From an uncultured Eubacteriales bacterium (GTDB lineage: Bacteria > Bacillota > Clostridia > Oscillospirales > Acutalibacteraceae), in contig CAJTXF010000041.1 of assembly GCA_910580045.1 (NCBI GenBank), forward strand, positions 1-22,414: a stretch of 22,414 nucleotides of DNA, written 5' to 3'. The notes under the pieces are model-generated. The model did no database searches and was not told where the DNA came from. It saw nothing but the letters and a program-made list of their open reading frames with translations. The position numbers and the translations under genes are program-made. Positions 6,526 through 14,353 of this stretch are shown one piece after another; positions within the stretch are counted from its first letter, which is position 1, and every line of letters starts with the position of its first letter.

Positions 6526-8511
6526 TTGGATATCAACGAAATCACAGATATGACGAAAAGTGAACAGGCATACGACAGCGACCAAATCCAGGTTCTGGAG
6601 GGCTTGGAGGCTGTGCGTAAGCGCCCGGGTATGTATATTGGCTCTACCGGTCCCCGGGGCCTGCACCATCTGGTCTATGAAATCGTAGACAATGCCATTG
6701 ACGAGGCCCTGGCAGGCTTCTGCGACAAGATTGTCGTCCGTCTTCTGCCAGGGAATGTGGTCTATGTCTCGGACAATGGCCGCGGCATTCCTGTGGGTAT
6801 CCAGCATCAGACTGGCCTGTCCGCTGTTACTGTGGTCTTTACCATCCTGCATGCAGGCGGTAAATTTGGCGGCGGCAGCTATAAGGTCTCCGGTGGCCTG
6901 CATGGTGTGGGCGCCTCTGTGGTCAATGCGCTTTCTACCTGGCTTGAGGTGGAGATTATCAGCGAGGGCATACGGTATTACCAGCGGTTCGAGAGGGGTA
7001 AGGCTGTAACCGAGCTGATTGAAAAGGGCCCGGCCCCTGAGGGGAGCAGCAATGGCTCTGTCATCTGCTTCCAGGCTGACCCGGAAATTTTTAAGGAGAC
7101 CACTGTCTACAGTTACGAAACTTTGCAGACCCGCCTGCGGGAACAGGCTTTCTTAAACGCGGGCATTACCATTGAGCTGATTGATGAGCGTGACCCAGAG
7201 GAGCGTATTCCGGAAGAGCGGGAGTGGGAGCAGCCTGTAGTCAACAGCTATTGCTATGAAGGCGGTATCCGGGAGTTTGTGGACTATATCAACAAGAAAA
7301 AAGCAGTAGAGGTCCTTCATCCTGAGATTATGCACTTCTCCGCTGTGGCAGAGGATGAAAGTGCCACGGCCGAAGTGGCCATGCAGTACACTGACAGCTT
7401 TAACGAGCTGGTGCTCTCCTTTGCCAACGATATCCGCACTGTGGATGGCGGCACCCATGAAGAGGGTTTTAAGCGGGCTCTTACCAGGGTTATGAATGAC
7501 TACGCCAGAAAATACAATATATTGAAGGAAAATGACAAGAACCTCTCTGGTGAGGATGTTCGGGAAGGCCTGACCTGTGTTATCAGCGTGAAGCTGAAAG
7601 AGGCCCAGTTCGAGGGGCAGGTCAAGGCCAAGCTGGGCAATACGGAAATAAGTGGGCTGGTCAGCTCCATGCTGTATAAAGAAGTCATGCAGCATTTGGA
7701 GGAAAACCCTGCCTCAGCCCGGGCCATTTTTGATAAGGCCCTCACAGCCTCCCGGGCCCGAGAGGCTGCCCGGAAAGCCAGGGAGCTGGCAAGGCGCAAG
7801 ACTGCTTTGGAGAACAACTCCCTGCCCGGCAAGCTGGCTGACTGCCAGTCCCGGGACCCAGAGGAAACTGAAATTTATATTGTGGAGGGCGATTCTGCAG
7901 GCGGCTCTGCCAAGGGCGGGCGGGATAGGAAGTTCCAAGCTATCCTTCCCCTTTGGGGAAAGATGCTCAATGTAGAGAAGGCCCGGCTGGACAAGGTCTA
8001 CAGCAATGAGAAGCTGATGCCTGTGGTTACAGCCCTTGGCACTGGTATTGGCGAGGATTTCGATATCAGCAAGCTGCGCTATGGCAAGGTCATTATCATG
8101 GCGGATGCTGATGTGGACGGCAGCCATATCCGTACCCTGCTGCTCACTTTCTTTTTCCGCTTTATGCGGCCTTTGGTGGAGCAGGGCCATGTATATCTGG
8201 CGCAGCCGCCCCTGTACCGTATTACCAAGAATAAGCGGCATTTCTATGCCTTTTCTGACCCCCAGCGGGACAAGATTATAGCAGAGCTGGGCGGGAACTG
8301 CCCTATCCAGCGGTATAAGGGCTTGGGAGAGATGGACCCCATCCAGCTGTGGGAGACCACCATGGACCCAGCCGCCCGCACCATGCGCCGGGTGGAGGTA
8401 GATGACGCGGCCTTGGCTGACCAAGTATTCACCATCCTGATGGGTGATAAGGTAGAACCCCGCCGGGAGTTCATTGTGGAGAATGCGCAAAAGGCTAACT
8501 GGGATGTATAA
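6526..8511 (+). CDS. gyrB: DNA gyrase subunit B
   Basis: GyrB is the ATPase subunit of gyrase, which introduces negative supercoils ahead of replication and transcription. Numbered from TTG 6526 (661 residues), the GHKL ATPase domain has the catalytic Glu52 and Asn56 in YEIVDNAIDEAL, DNGRG at 83-87 and GLHGVG at 124-129. The TOPRIM metal-binding residues lie in EGDSAGGSAK at 454-463 and DADVDGSH at 527-534. The start is uncertain. TTG 6526 has GGAGGG nine bases upstream, whereas ATG 6550 has no visible binding site but aligns exactly with the B. subtilis GyrB N-terminus (653 residues). I favour TTG on ribosome-binding grounds. gyrA follows 56 bases downstream, so the subunits are made together. 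Confidence 0.96.
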   Translation: MDINEITDMTKSEQAYDSDQIQVLEGLEAVRKRPGMYIGSTGPRGLHHLVYEIVDNAIDEALAGFCDKIVVRLLPGNVVYVSDNGRGIPVGIQHQTGLSAVTVVFTILHAGGKFGGGSYKVSGGLHGVGASVVNALSTWLEVEIISEGIRYYQRFERGKAVTELIEKGPAPEGSSNGSVICFQADPEIFKETTVYSYETLQTRLREQAFLNAGITIELIDERDPEERIPEEREWEQPVVNSYCYEGGIREFVDYINKKKAVEVLHPEIMHFSAVAEDESATAEVAMQYTDSFNELVLSFANDIRTVDGGTHEEGFKRALTRVMNDYARKYNILKENDKNLSGEDVREGLTCVISVKLKEAQFEGQVKAKLGNTEISGLVSSMLYKEVMQHLEENPASARAIFDKALTASRAREAARKARELARRKTALENNSLPGKLADCQSRDPEETEIYIVEGDSAGGSAKGGRDRKFQAILPLWGKMLNVEKARLDKVYSNEKLMPVVTALGTGIGEDFDISKLRYGKVIIMADADVDGSHIRTLLLTFFFRFMRPLVEQGHVYLAQPPLYRITKNKRHFYAFSDPQRDKIIAELGGNCPIQRYKGLGEMDPIQLWETTMDPAARTMRRVEVDDAALADQVFTILMGDKVEPRREFIVENAQKANWDV

Positions 8512-8567
8512 GAGCCATCTGCCAGAAGAAAAAGAGCATCCAGTCCTCGTGAAGGAGAAGTCAATCG

Positions 8568-11108
8568 ATGTCTGAATTTGAAAACAACAACATCCAGCCT
8601 GAAGAGCCCGGCGGGCACGTGATAGACGTGGCGCTGACCAAGGAGATGGAGCAGTCTTTTCTGGACTATTCCATGTCTGTTATTGTGCAGCGCGCTCTGC
8701 CGGATGTGCGGGATGGTCTAAAACCGGTTCACCGGCGCATACTCTATCAAATGTATCAGGATTCCCTGTGGCCGGATTCCGCCTACCGCAAGTGCATGGA
8801 TACTGTGGGCAAGACTCTGGCGTCCTGGCATCCCCATGGTGACGCGGCTGTATATGACGCTATGGTGCGTTTGGCCCAGGATTTTTCCCTGCGCTATATG
8901 CTGGTAGACGGACATGGCAACTTTGGCTCCGTGGATGGTGACCCCCCTGCTGCCCCCCGTTATACCGAGGCGCGGATGACCAAACTCTCCGTGGCAATGC
9001 TGGATGATATCAATAAGGAAACTGTAGATTTTAAGCCCAACTATGACGACCGCCTGAAAGAGCCTGAGGTGCTGCCCAGCCATTTCCCAAACCTGCTGGT
9101 AAACGGCTCTATGGGTATTGCTGTGGGTATGGCCACCAATGTGCCCCCCCACAACCTGAGTGAGGTCATAGACGGGGTATGCTGTTATATTGACAATCCA
9201 GAGGCCCCCTTGGATGAATTGATGGAGCACATTAAGGGGCCGGACTTCCCCACCGGCGGCATTATTATGGGCCGCAGCGGTATTCGGGCCGCCTATGCCA
9301 CTGGCCGGGGCAAAGTGGTGGTTCGGGCCCGGGCGGAGATTGAGGAAGATGAAAAAGGCGGCCGCTCCAAAATCATTGTCTCAGAGATTCCCTACAAGGT
9401 CAACAAAGCAAAGCTGATTAAAGATATTGCTGATTTGGTGAAAGATAAGCGCATTGAGGGCATTTCCAATGTAGATGACCACTCTGACAGAGAGGGTATG
9501 CGCATTGTCGTGGACGTGAAGCGGGACGCTTCTCCCCAAATCGTGCTCAACCACCTGTTTGCCCTCACTGAAATGCAGGTTTCCATTGGCGTTATTATGC
9601 TTGCCCTGGTAAACGGCCGGCCGGAAATTCTCAACCTGCAAAAAATTCTGCAGAACTATGTGGAATTCCAGATGGAGGTCATTGCCCGGCGTACCCGGTA
9701 TGATTTGAGGAAAGCCCAGGACAGGGCCCACATTCTGGAGGGCTTGAAAAAGGCCATTGACATTGTGGATGAAATTATTGTGACCATCCGGGGCTGCAAG
9801 GGCGGACGGCCTGAGGCAAAGCTGGCCTTGATGGAGCGCTTTGACTTTGACGATTTGCAGGCTGACGCTATCTGCCGGTTCCAGTTGGGCCAGTTGGCTG
9901 GATTGGAAATTTTGAAAATAGAAACTGAGCTGAGCGAGCTGCATGAGCAGATTGCGGACTTGAATGATATCCTGCAGAGCGAAAACCGGCGCAAGGCTAT
10001 TGTAAAGGATGAAGCCTTGGATATGAAAAAGCGCTTCGGTGACGAGCGCCGCACAGAGATTGCCGCCATCAGCGGTGAGGTGGATGTGGAAGATTTGATT
10101 CCTGTGGAGGAATGTGTCCTCACCCTCACCCAGTATGGGTATGTCAAGCGCCAAAAAATGGAAGCATATAAGACCCAGCGCCGGGGCGGCAGGGGTATCT
10201 CTGCCATGAGCCGCCGGGACGAAGACGCGGCCTCTGACATTTTTGTCACTGGCAGTCATGATTATATTCTCTTCTTCTCCGATTTGGGCCGCATGTACCG
10301 GGTCAAGTGCTATGAGGTGCCTGAGGGCTCCCGTACCAGCCGGGGTATGCACATCCGCAACCTTCTGCCTTTGCAGGGAGAGGAGAATATCACCTCTGTT
10401 CTGCGTCTGGACAGCTTGGATGATGATAAATACCTGGTGATGGTCACCCGGAAAGGCGTGGTCAAGCGCACCAAGCTCTCTGCCTTTAACAACGTGCGCA
10501 AAGCCGGTCTGATTGCCGTGGATTTGGATGAAGGCGACCATCTGGCCTGGGTGCAGGTCACAAGCGGGCAGGATGATTTGCTCTTTGCCACCAGGCATGG
10601 CATGGCTCTGCGGATGCGCGAGACAGAGATTCGCGAGCTCAGCCGGAACGCCCGGGGCGTGAAGGTTATGAGCCTGAATCCAGGCGATACGATTGTGGGT
10701 ATGGATGTAATTCGGGAAGGCTGCCTGGTGCTCACGGTGACAGAGACTGGCTTTGGCCGGCTGACTCCCCCCGAGGAGTACCGTATTCAGAGGCGGGGCG
10801 GCAAGGGCCTGCTCAACTATCATGTGGATAAGTTTGGCCCTGTGGCTGGTATTCGGATGGTTTCCCCTGAAGAAGATGTGATTCTTATCTCCAGCGATGG
10901 TATTGTGATTCGTACACCTGCGGAGCAGATTCGCCAGTGTGCCCGTCCCAGCAAGGGTGTCCGGGTGATGAAGGTTCAGGAGGACAGCAAGGTGGTCACC
11001 CTGACCAGCGCACCTAAGGATGAAGAGGATAGCTCGGAAGAATTATCTGCAGAAGACAGCGAAAGGACTGAAACTGTAGAGGAAGAAATCAGCCCCAGCG
11101 AGACTTGA
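8568..11108 (+). CDS. gyrA: DNA gyrase subunit A
   Basis: GyrA cleaves and rejoins DNA in the A2B2 gyrase. The catalytic tyrosine is Tyr132 in APRYTEARM, and the helix-turn-helix region near HPHGDAAVYDAMV (from residue 88) is intact. The C-terminal beta-pinwheel carries the GyrA box QRRGGRG at 537-543, which separates gyrase from topoisomerase IV. The 846 residues end in an acidic Glu/Asp/Ser-rich tail. AAGGAG at 8552-8557 lies ten bases before ATG 8568. At the position of E. coli Ser83 this protein has Ala93, while the Asp87 equivalent is kept (Asp97); this bears on fluoroquinolone binding. The segment GDPPAAPRYTE differs from the more common GDSAAAMRYTE. Confidence 0.97.
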   Translation: MSEFENNNIQPEEPGGHVIDVALTKEMEQSFLDYSMSVIVQRALPDVRDGLKPVHRRILYQMYQDSLWPDSAYRKCMDTVGKTLASWHPHGDAAVYDAMVRLAQDFSLRYMLVDGHGNFGSVDGDPPAAPRYTEARMTKLSVAMLDDINKETVDFKPNYDDRLKEPEVLPSHFPNLLVNGSMGIAVGMATNVPPHNLSEVIDGVCCYIDNPEAPLDELMEHIKGPDFPTGGIIMGRSGIRAAYATGRGKVVVRARAEIEEDEKGGRSKIIVSEIPYKVNKAKLIKDIADLVKDKRIEGISNVDDHSDREGMRIVVDVKRDASPQIVLNHLFALTEMQVSIGVIMLALVNGRPEILNLQKILQNYVEFQMEVIARRTRYDLRKAQDRAHILEGLKKAIDIVDEIIVTIRGCKGGRPEAKLALMERFDFDDLQADAICRFQLGQLAGLEILKIETELSELHEQIADLNDILQSENRRKAIVKDEALDMKKRFGDERRTEIAAISGEVDVEDLIPVEECVLTLTQYGYVKRQKMEAYKTQRRGGRGISAMSRRDEDAASDIFVTGSHDYILFFSDLGRMYRVKCYEVPEGSRTSRGMHIRNLLPLQGEENITSVLRLDSLDDDKYLVMVTRKGVVKRTKLSAFNNVRKAGLIAVDLDEGDHLAWVQVTSGQDDLLFATRHGMALRMRETEIRELSRNARGVKVMSLNPGDTIVGMDVIREGCLVLTVTETGFGRLTPPEEYRIQRRGGKGLLNYHVDKFGPVAGIRMVSPEEDVILISSDGIVIRTPAEQIRQCARPSKGVRVMKVQEDSKVVTLTSAPKDEEDSSEELSAEDSERTETVEEEISPSET

Positions 11109-11165
11109 GGAACAGTTTCGCCAGGCTGATGGGGGTAAAAAACCCGGAATCGCCGGGAAAATTCG

Positions 11166-11200
11166 CTTGGGGAGCGGATGGAGCTGCTCTGCCAAGTTTT
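11166..11200 (+). terminator. First terminator-like hairpin after gyrA
   Basis: CTTGG (11166-11170) pairs with CCAAG (11192-11196). Inside it GAGCGG (11172-11177) pairs with CTGCTC (11184-11189), with one G.T pair. Four Ts follow. The T run is short, so it is probably a partial terminator ahead of the stronger one at 11239. Confidence 0.5.
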
Positions 11201-11238
11201 AAGGACGAAAACACCTCACTTTAACCCTCATATTATAA

Positions 11239-11286
11239 AAAGCAGGTCCGCTCCGAAGTGCATCGGGCGGACCTGCTTTCATTTTT
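11239..11286. terminator. Bidirectional terminator between gyrA and the minus-strand genes
   Basis: AAAGCAGGTCCGC (11239-11251) pairs perfectly with GCGGACCTGCTTT (11267-11279), a 13-bp stem, extended inside by CCGA/TCGG. Ts follow on the plus strand (11282-11286), and on the minus strand the stem is followed by a T run from the A-rich left flank. It serves convergent gyrA and the lipoprotein gene. Confidence 0.85.
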
Positions 11287-11370
11287 GTTGGATAGCATCA
11301 GTAGAGTACCTGAAAAGCAATGGTTAAGTTTTCAACGGGTACCCAGACAAGATGTGGAAAATTATCCCAA

Positions 11371-12009
11371 TCAGCCCATAGGCGCGTCACTGAGAAGCTC
11401 CTCAAAATCAGGGAACTCGCCGGTCAGTTCAGTATACTTCCTGCAGAGCTCTAACCCCCTATCCCGGGACAGGGATGCAACAGCGGCCGCGACTTCTGTG
11501 GCTTTATCCAAATCTGACTGTATCACTTCCTCCTCGGAAAGCTCACCCAGCACAGACTGGATGGCAGACTCCCGCTCAGCAGACCAGTCTTCAGCGGCTT
11601 TGTCAAAGGCCTCTTTCTCCGGGCCGTCAAGCAGCTCATTGGAGAGAATGTCAGTCAGCCGGTCAATAAAACGGGTCCAGCTTTTCCGAGCTGTCTGAAA
11701 GGCGAGATAAGCTGCCTTTCCTGTGGAAGCGTTGGCCAAATCCTCATCCTTTTGAACTTCAATGGGATTTTCCTCGAACAGGGCGTCCACATCAACAGCA
11801 GGAGCCGCTGGCGTTGGGCTTGCGGTAGGTTCTGGAGAAGGAGTAGGCTCTGGCGTGGGCTTTGGGGTAGGGCTGGGCTCTGAAGAAGCAGGGGGATTTG
11901 ACTCAGTGGAAGAAGATAGAGTTTCTCTCCCCTCACAGCCGGAGAGCACAGCGGGAAGAAGGGTAATGGCAAGAGCCATCAGTACAGTGGCAATTCTCTT
12001 TGCGTTCAT
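11371..12009 (-). CDS. Small secreted lipoprotein, function unknown
   Basis: I do not recognise a family. From the ATG at 12007-12009 the product is 212 residues. Residues 1-25 form a lipoprotein signal peptide (MNAKRIATVLMAL, then a hydrophobic core) ending in the lipobox LSGC with Cys25, so it should be lipid-anchored on the outer face of the membrane. A flexible Pro/Thr/Glu/Ser linker follows, with PTP and PEP repeats, to about residue 72. The remainder is acidic and predicted helical. AGAAAGGA is nine bases from this ATG; an ATG nine bases further upstream (12018) is jammed against it and unlikely. It lies 66 bases after the Nudix gene on the same strand and ends at the shared terminator. 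Confidence 0.85.
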   Translation of the reverse strand: MNAKRIATVLMALAITLLPAVLSGCEGRETLSSSTESNPPASSEPSPTPKPTPEPTPSPEPTASPTPAAPAVDVDALFEENPIEVQKDEDLANASTGKAAYLAFQTARKSWTRFIDRLTDILSNELLDGPEKEAFDKAAEDWSAERESAIQSVLGELSEEEVIQSDLDKATEVAAAVASLSRDRGLELCRKYTELTGEFPDFEELLSDAPMG

Positions 12010-12075
12010 TGCAATCATTCCTTTCTTTAGCAAAATTGGGCTATCATGGCCAGTCACAAACTGGTCACAACCGCT

Positions 12076-12624
12076 CTAAAGCAGACCTTTTTTCACCAGC
12101 TGGGCGGTTTTTAAGATGCCAATCTGAGTTTTTGCGTCCGGGATTTCATTTCTGCACACCATCTCCACTGCCTCCTCCAAAGGGATGCGCTCTGTGTCCA
12201 GGAACTCGTCCTCGTCCAGATGGAGGTCCTGCTGCTCGCCTATGACCCGGCAGGCCCACAGACGGATGATTTCCCCGCAGTAGCCGCCAGTAGGGTACAC
12301 CTCACCCAGAGAGATGTAGTTCTCGCCCTGAGTGCCGGTCTCTTCCATTTGCTCCCGCTTCATGGCCTCAAAAGGGTCTTCGCCAGGCTCCAGCTTGCCT
12401 GCGGGAAGCTCTAACAGCACCTTGTGATAGGGATAGCGGAACTGGCGCACAAAAATCAACTCATTCTTCTCTGTAAGGGCAGCGACGCTGACTCCGCCTG
12501 GATGGTCAACCACCTCGCGCATGGCAGTTTTGCCGTTTTCCAGCTCCACTTCATCCACATGGACATGAATGATTTTTCCGTCAAAAATGGATTGAGAGCT
12601 TAGAGTTTTTTCGTATAATTTCAC
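12076..12624 (-). CDS. Nudix hydrolase, ADP-ribose pyrophosphatase type
   Basis: Nudix hydrolases of this group cleave ADP-ribose and related nucleoside diphosphate sugars to a nucleotide and a sugar phosphate in the cytoplasm. The Nudix box spans residues 76-98 (GKLEPGEDPFEAMKREQ, then MEETGT), with the metal-binding REQMEE core; Gln replaces the usual aliphatic residue after RE. The upstream VRQFRYPYHKVLLELPAG is typical of the NudF/ADP-ribose subgroup. GTG at 12622-12624 is chosen because AAGGAG lies seven bases before it; a TTG six codons earlier overlaps that site. The protein has 182 residues, normal for the family. It is probably transcribed with the downstream lipoprotein gene. The precise substrate is inferred. 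Confidence 0.9.
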   Translation of the reverse strand: MKLYEKTLSSQSIFDGKIIHVHVDEVELENGKTAMREVVDHPGGVSVAALTEKNELIFVRQFRYPYHKVLLELPAGKLEPGEDPFEAMKREQMEETGTQGENYISLGEVYPTGGYCGEIIRLWACRVIGEQQDLHLDEDEFLDTERIPLEEAVEMVCRNEIPDAKTQIGILKTAQLVKKGLL

Positions 12625-12675
12625 GGATAGTCTCCTTTGCAAGATTCTTTACAGACAACTGGCAGGGCCCCTCCT

Positions 12676-12826
12676 TAGAGTCTGTTTGATAAATCAAAAC
12701 CGCCGTCTTTTTGCCCAGATGCGGTCCCCTCTGCGCCTAAAATCCTCATAATACGCAAATATTACTTACAAGCTAACCGCCTCTGGCCAAAAATCCAGCA
12801 TTTCTCCGGTTTCCAAACAGACTCTA
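12676..12826. mobile_element. MITE-like foldback element with 13-bp perfect terminal inverted repeats
   Basis: TAGAGTCTGTTTG (12676-12688) and CAAACAGACTCTA (12814-12826) are perfect inverted repeats bounding 151 bases without a gene. The interior is also partly self-complementary: TTTTTGGCCAGA (minus strand) faces TCTGGGCAAAAA with one mismatch, and ACCG faces CGGT, so a long imperfect hairpin could form. If TA is the duplicated target, the ends read TA-GAGTCTGTTTG, which fits IS630/Tc1-type MITEs. The right end overlaps the TAG stop of the DUF1015 gene. A related single end occurs after remB. No transposase for it is present in the window. Confidence 0.7.
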
Positions 12827-14110
12827 GTCTTCTTCCAGATTGTTCATCACCAGCCCAGTGATGAGCTTGGGATAAAAGTAGGTAGATTTCTGAGGCATTT
12901 TCTCCCCGCAGCCGGCTACAGCTCCGATTTCCTCCACACGGGTGGGATTAAGCAAAAAGCAGCAGCAGCTCTCCCCTGACTCCACAGAGTTTACAGCCTC
13001 TTCCGCTGAGCGGGTATAGGTCAGGTTCCGCTGGGCAGCCATATTTTCCTTGTCTATGCCCAGCAGGCATTCCAGTACCAGGGTGTGAAGAATACTCACA
13101 TCCAACTCACGATAGGCAGAAGATGTCTCTGGCAGGCGCTCCTCCATGGCGGCCATGTCCCGCAATATCAGGCAGTGCCAGGCCTTGCCGTCATAGCAGG
13201 CAAAAGCGTGTTTCCCCTGCTTATAAGCATCCTCCAAAGCTGTCTGGGCGCTCTCCATCCCCGCAGCGGGAATCACTTCAAACCACTTTTCACAGCCCTG
13301 CATCAGAGCTTCTCCATGGAAGTCCGCCAGCCCCCGAACCAGCCTGTGGGTGGGGAACACCACCAGCCCTGCATCAGCCATATCTGCCAGCATCATCATC
13401 ACATAGCCGCTGCCCGGGCAGTATATGTTCTCCTTCTGCAGGTGATTGCGGAAGTTCAGGGCAGTTTCATAGCGGTGATGGCCGTCGGCAATGTAGAGTT
13501 TCCGCCCAGCAAAGTCCTCCTGAATGGCCCGGATGGCCTCAGGGTCATTGACCACCCACAGCCGGTGGGTTACAAGCCCGTCAGAAAACTCGTAGCGGGG
13601 TGCACAGCCCGCAGCCAGGTTGTCCAACCGCTGGCGGGTCACATGGCCCTCGTCCTGATACAGAGAGTAGATTTGGCTGAAATTGCAGCGGGTTGCCTCC
13701 ATCAGCTGGAAACGGTCCTCCTTGGCCTTGCTCAAAGTCTCCTCGTGGGGGAGCACTACTCCAGCGGCAAAGTCCTCCAGCCGCACCCGGCAGATAAGTC
13801 CCCGAAGTTTTTTCGTCTCTCCCCTGTCCACTTGGCTGAGGAATTCCTCTTCGTAGATGTAAAGGCCCGGCTCCATGTCTGCGCGAAGGATGCCCTCTTC
13901 CATCCACTGGCTCAGGGTAGATTTTGCCTCCTGATAGGGCGCCTCTCCCTTGGGAAGCTCCAGACGAATCACATTGTGGGGGTTGCGGGCAATATATCCC
14001 TGCCTTTGCTCCTCACTGATAATATCATAGGGCGGACAGGTCAGCTCTTCGATTTTACCGGCCTTGGCCGTGTCGTACCGCAGAGCCCGGAATGCTCTGA
14101 TTTCTGCCAT
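12824..14110 (-). CDS. DUF1015 family protein (COG4198)
   Basis: This 428-residue protein matches the DUF1015 family in its opening FRALRYD, CPPYDIISEEQ at 25-35, PHEETL at 121-126 and the signature ADGHHRYETA at 208-217. The family is widespread in Clostridia and often sits near serine-biosynthesis genes; its reaction is not established, and no such neighbour is seen here. The start is clear: AAGGAGGT lies six bases before the ATG at 14108-14110. A strong minus-strand promoter lies at 14189-14217. The stop TAG at 12824-12826 is formed by the end of the inverted-repeat element, so the last residues (NNLEED) may reflect a changed C-terminus. It is transcribed divergently from the ABC operon. 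Confidence 0.9.
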   Translation of the reverse strand: MAEIRAFRALRYDTAKAGKIEELTCPPYDIISEEQRQGYIARNPHNVIRLELPKGEAPYQEAKSTLSQWMEEGILRADMEPGLYIYEEEFLSQVDRGETKKLRGLICRVRLEDFAAGVVLPHEETLSKAKEDRFQLMEATRCNFSQIYSLYQDEGHVTRQRLDNLAAGCAPRYEFSDGLVTHRLWVVNDPEAIRAIQEDFAGRKLYIADGHHRYETALNFRNHLQKENIYCPGSGYVMMMLADMADAGLVVFPTHRLVRGLADFHGEALMQGCEKWFEVIPAAGMESAQTALEDAYKQGKHAFACYDGKAWHCLILRDMAAMEERLPETSSAYRELDVSILHTLVLECLLGIDKENMAAQRNLTYTRSAEEAVNSVESGESCCCFLLNPTRVEEIGAVAGCGEKMPQKSTYFYPKLITGLVMNNLEED

Positions 14111-14188
14111 GACTGTACCTCCTTGTTGCCGGTCCCCCAGGGCGGTTCATCCTGCCCCAGGCGCGGCCGCCAGATTTACTACACATAC

Positions 14189-14217
14189 ATTGTAACCATA
14201 TTGTGACCTCTCGTCAA
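14189..14217 (-). promoter_or_regulatory. Promoter of the DUF1015 gene
   Basis: On the minus strand TTGACG (14212-14217) and TACAAT (14189-14194) are exactly 17 bases apart, a strong sigma-A promoter. It lies about 80 bases upstream of the DUF1015 start codon. Confidence 0.75.
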
Positions 14218-14260
14218 GCAAGAATCACGGAGAGTTCACTTAATATTCACATTTGAAGGG

Positions 14261-14319
14261 TATACTCATTCCAGAGGACCCCCGCAAGGGTTGACAAAAT
14301 GGGGGTTTTTTGTCATACT
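14261..14319 (+). promoter_or_regulatory. ABC operon promoter overlapped by a terminator-like hairpin
   Basis: The main promoter is TTGACA at 14291-14296, 17 bases, then CATACT at 14314-14319. The -35 lies in the loop of a hairpin formed by ACCCCC (14278-14283) and GGGGGT (14301-14306), followed by a T run (14306-14311). An upstream TATACT at 14261-14266 with a poor -35 could be a second promoter whose transcript would meet that hairpin. Regulation by attenuation is an inference. Confidence 0.55.
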
Positions 14320-14353
14320 ATAGGGAGCTCATAAAATAGGAGGAATCACGGAA

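Noticed and set aside
9144..9150. C runs in gyrA, recF (near 4096) and the ABC ATPase gene (near 14600) as phase-variation tracts
   Set aside because: The runs are only about seven bases, lie inside essential or housekeeping genes, and all frames are intact; ordinary Pro codons explain them.
9381..10823. A 480-codon open frame on the minus strand opposite gyrA
   Set aside because: It is antisense to a certain gyrA; the product has no recognisable domain and its openness follows from the codon pattern of the true gene.
12050..12064. CCAGT-CACAA-ACTGG inverted repeat upstream of the lipoprotein gene as an operator
   Set aside because: Only five base pairs per arm and no clear promoter beside it; too weak to list as a feature.
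13085..14206. A 373-codon plus-strand frame opposite the DUF1015 gene
   Set aside because: The DUF1015 frame has family motifs, a perfect ribosome binding site and a promoter; the opposite frame has none of these.
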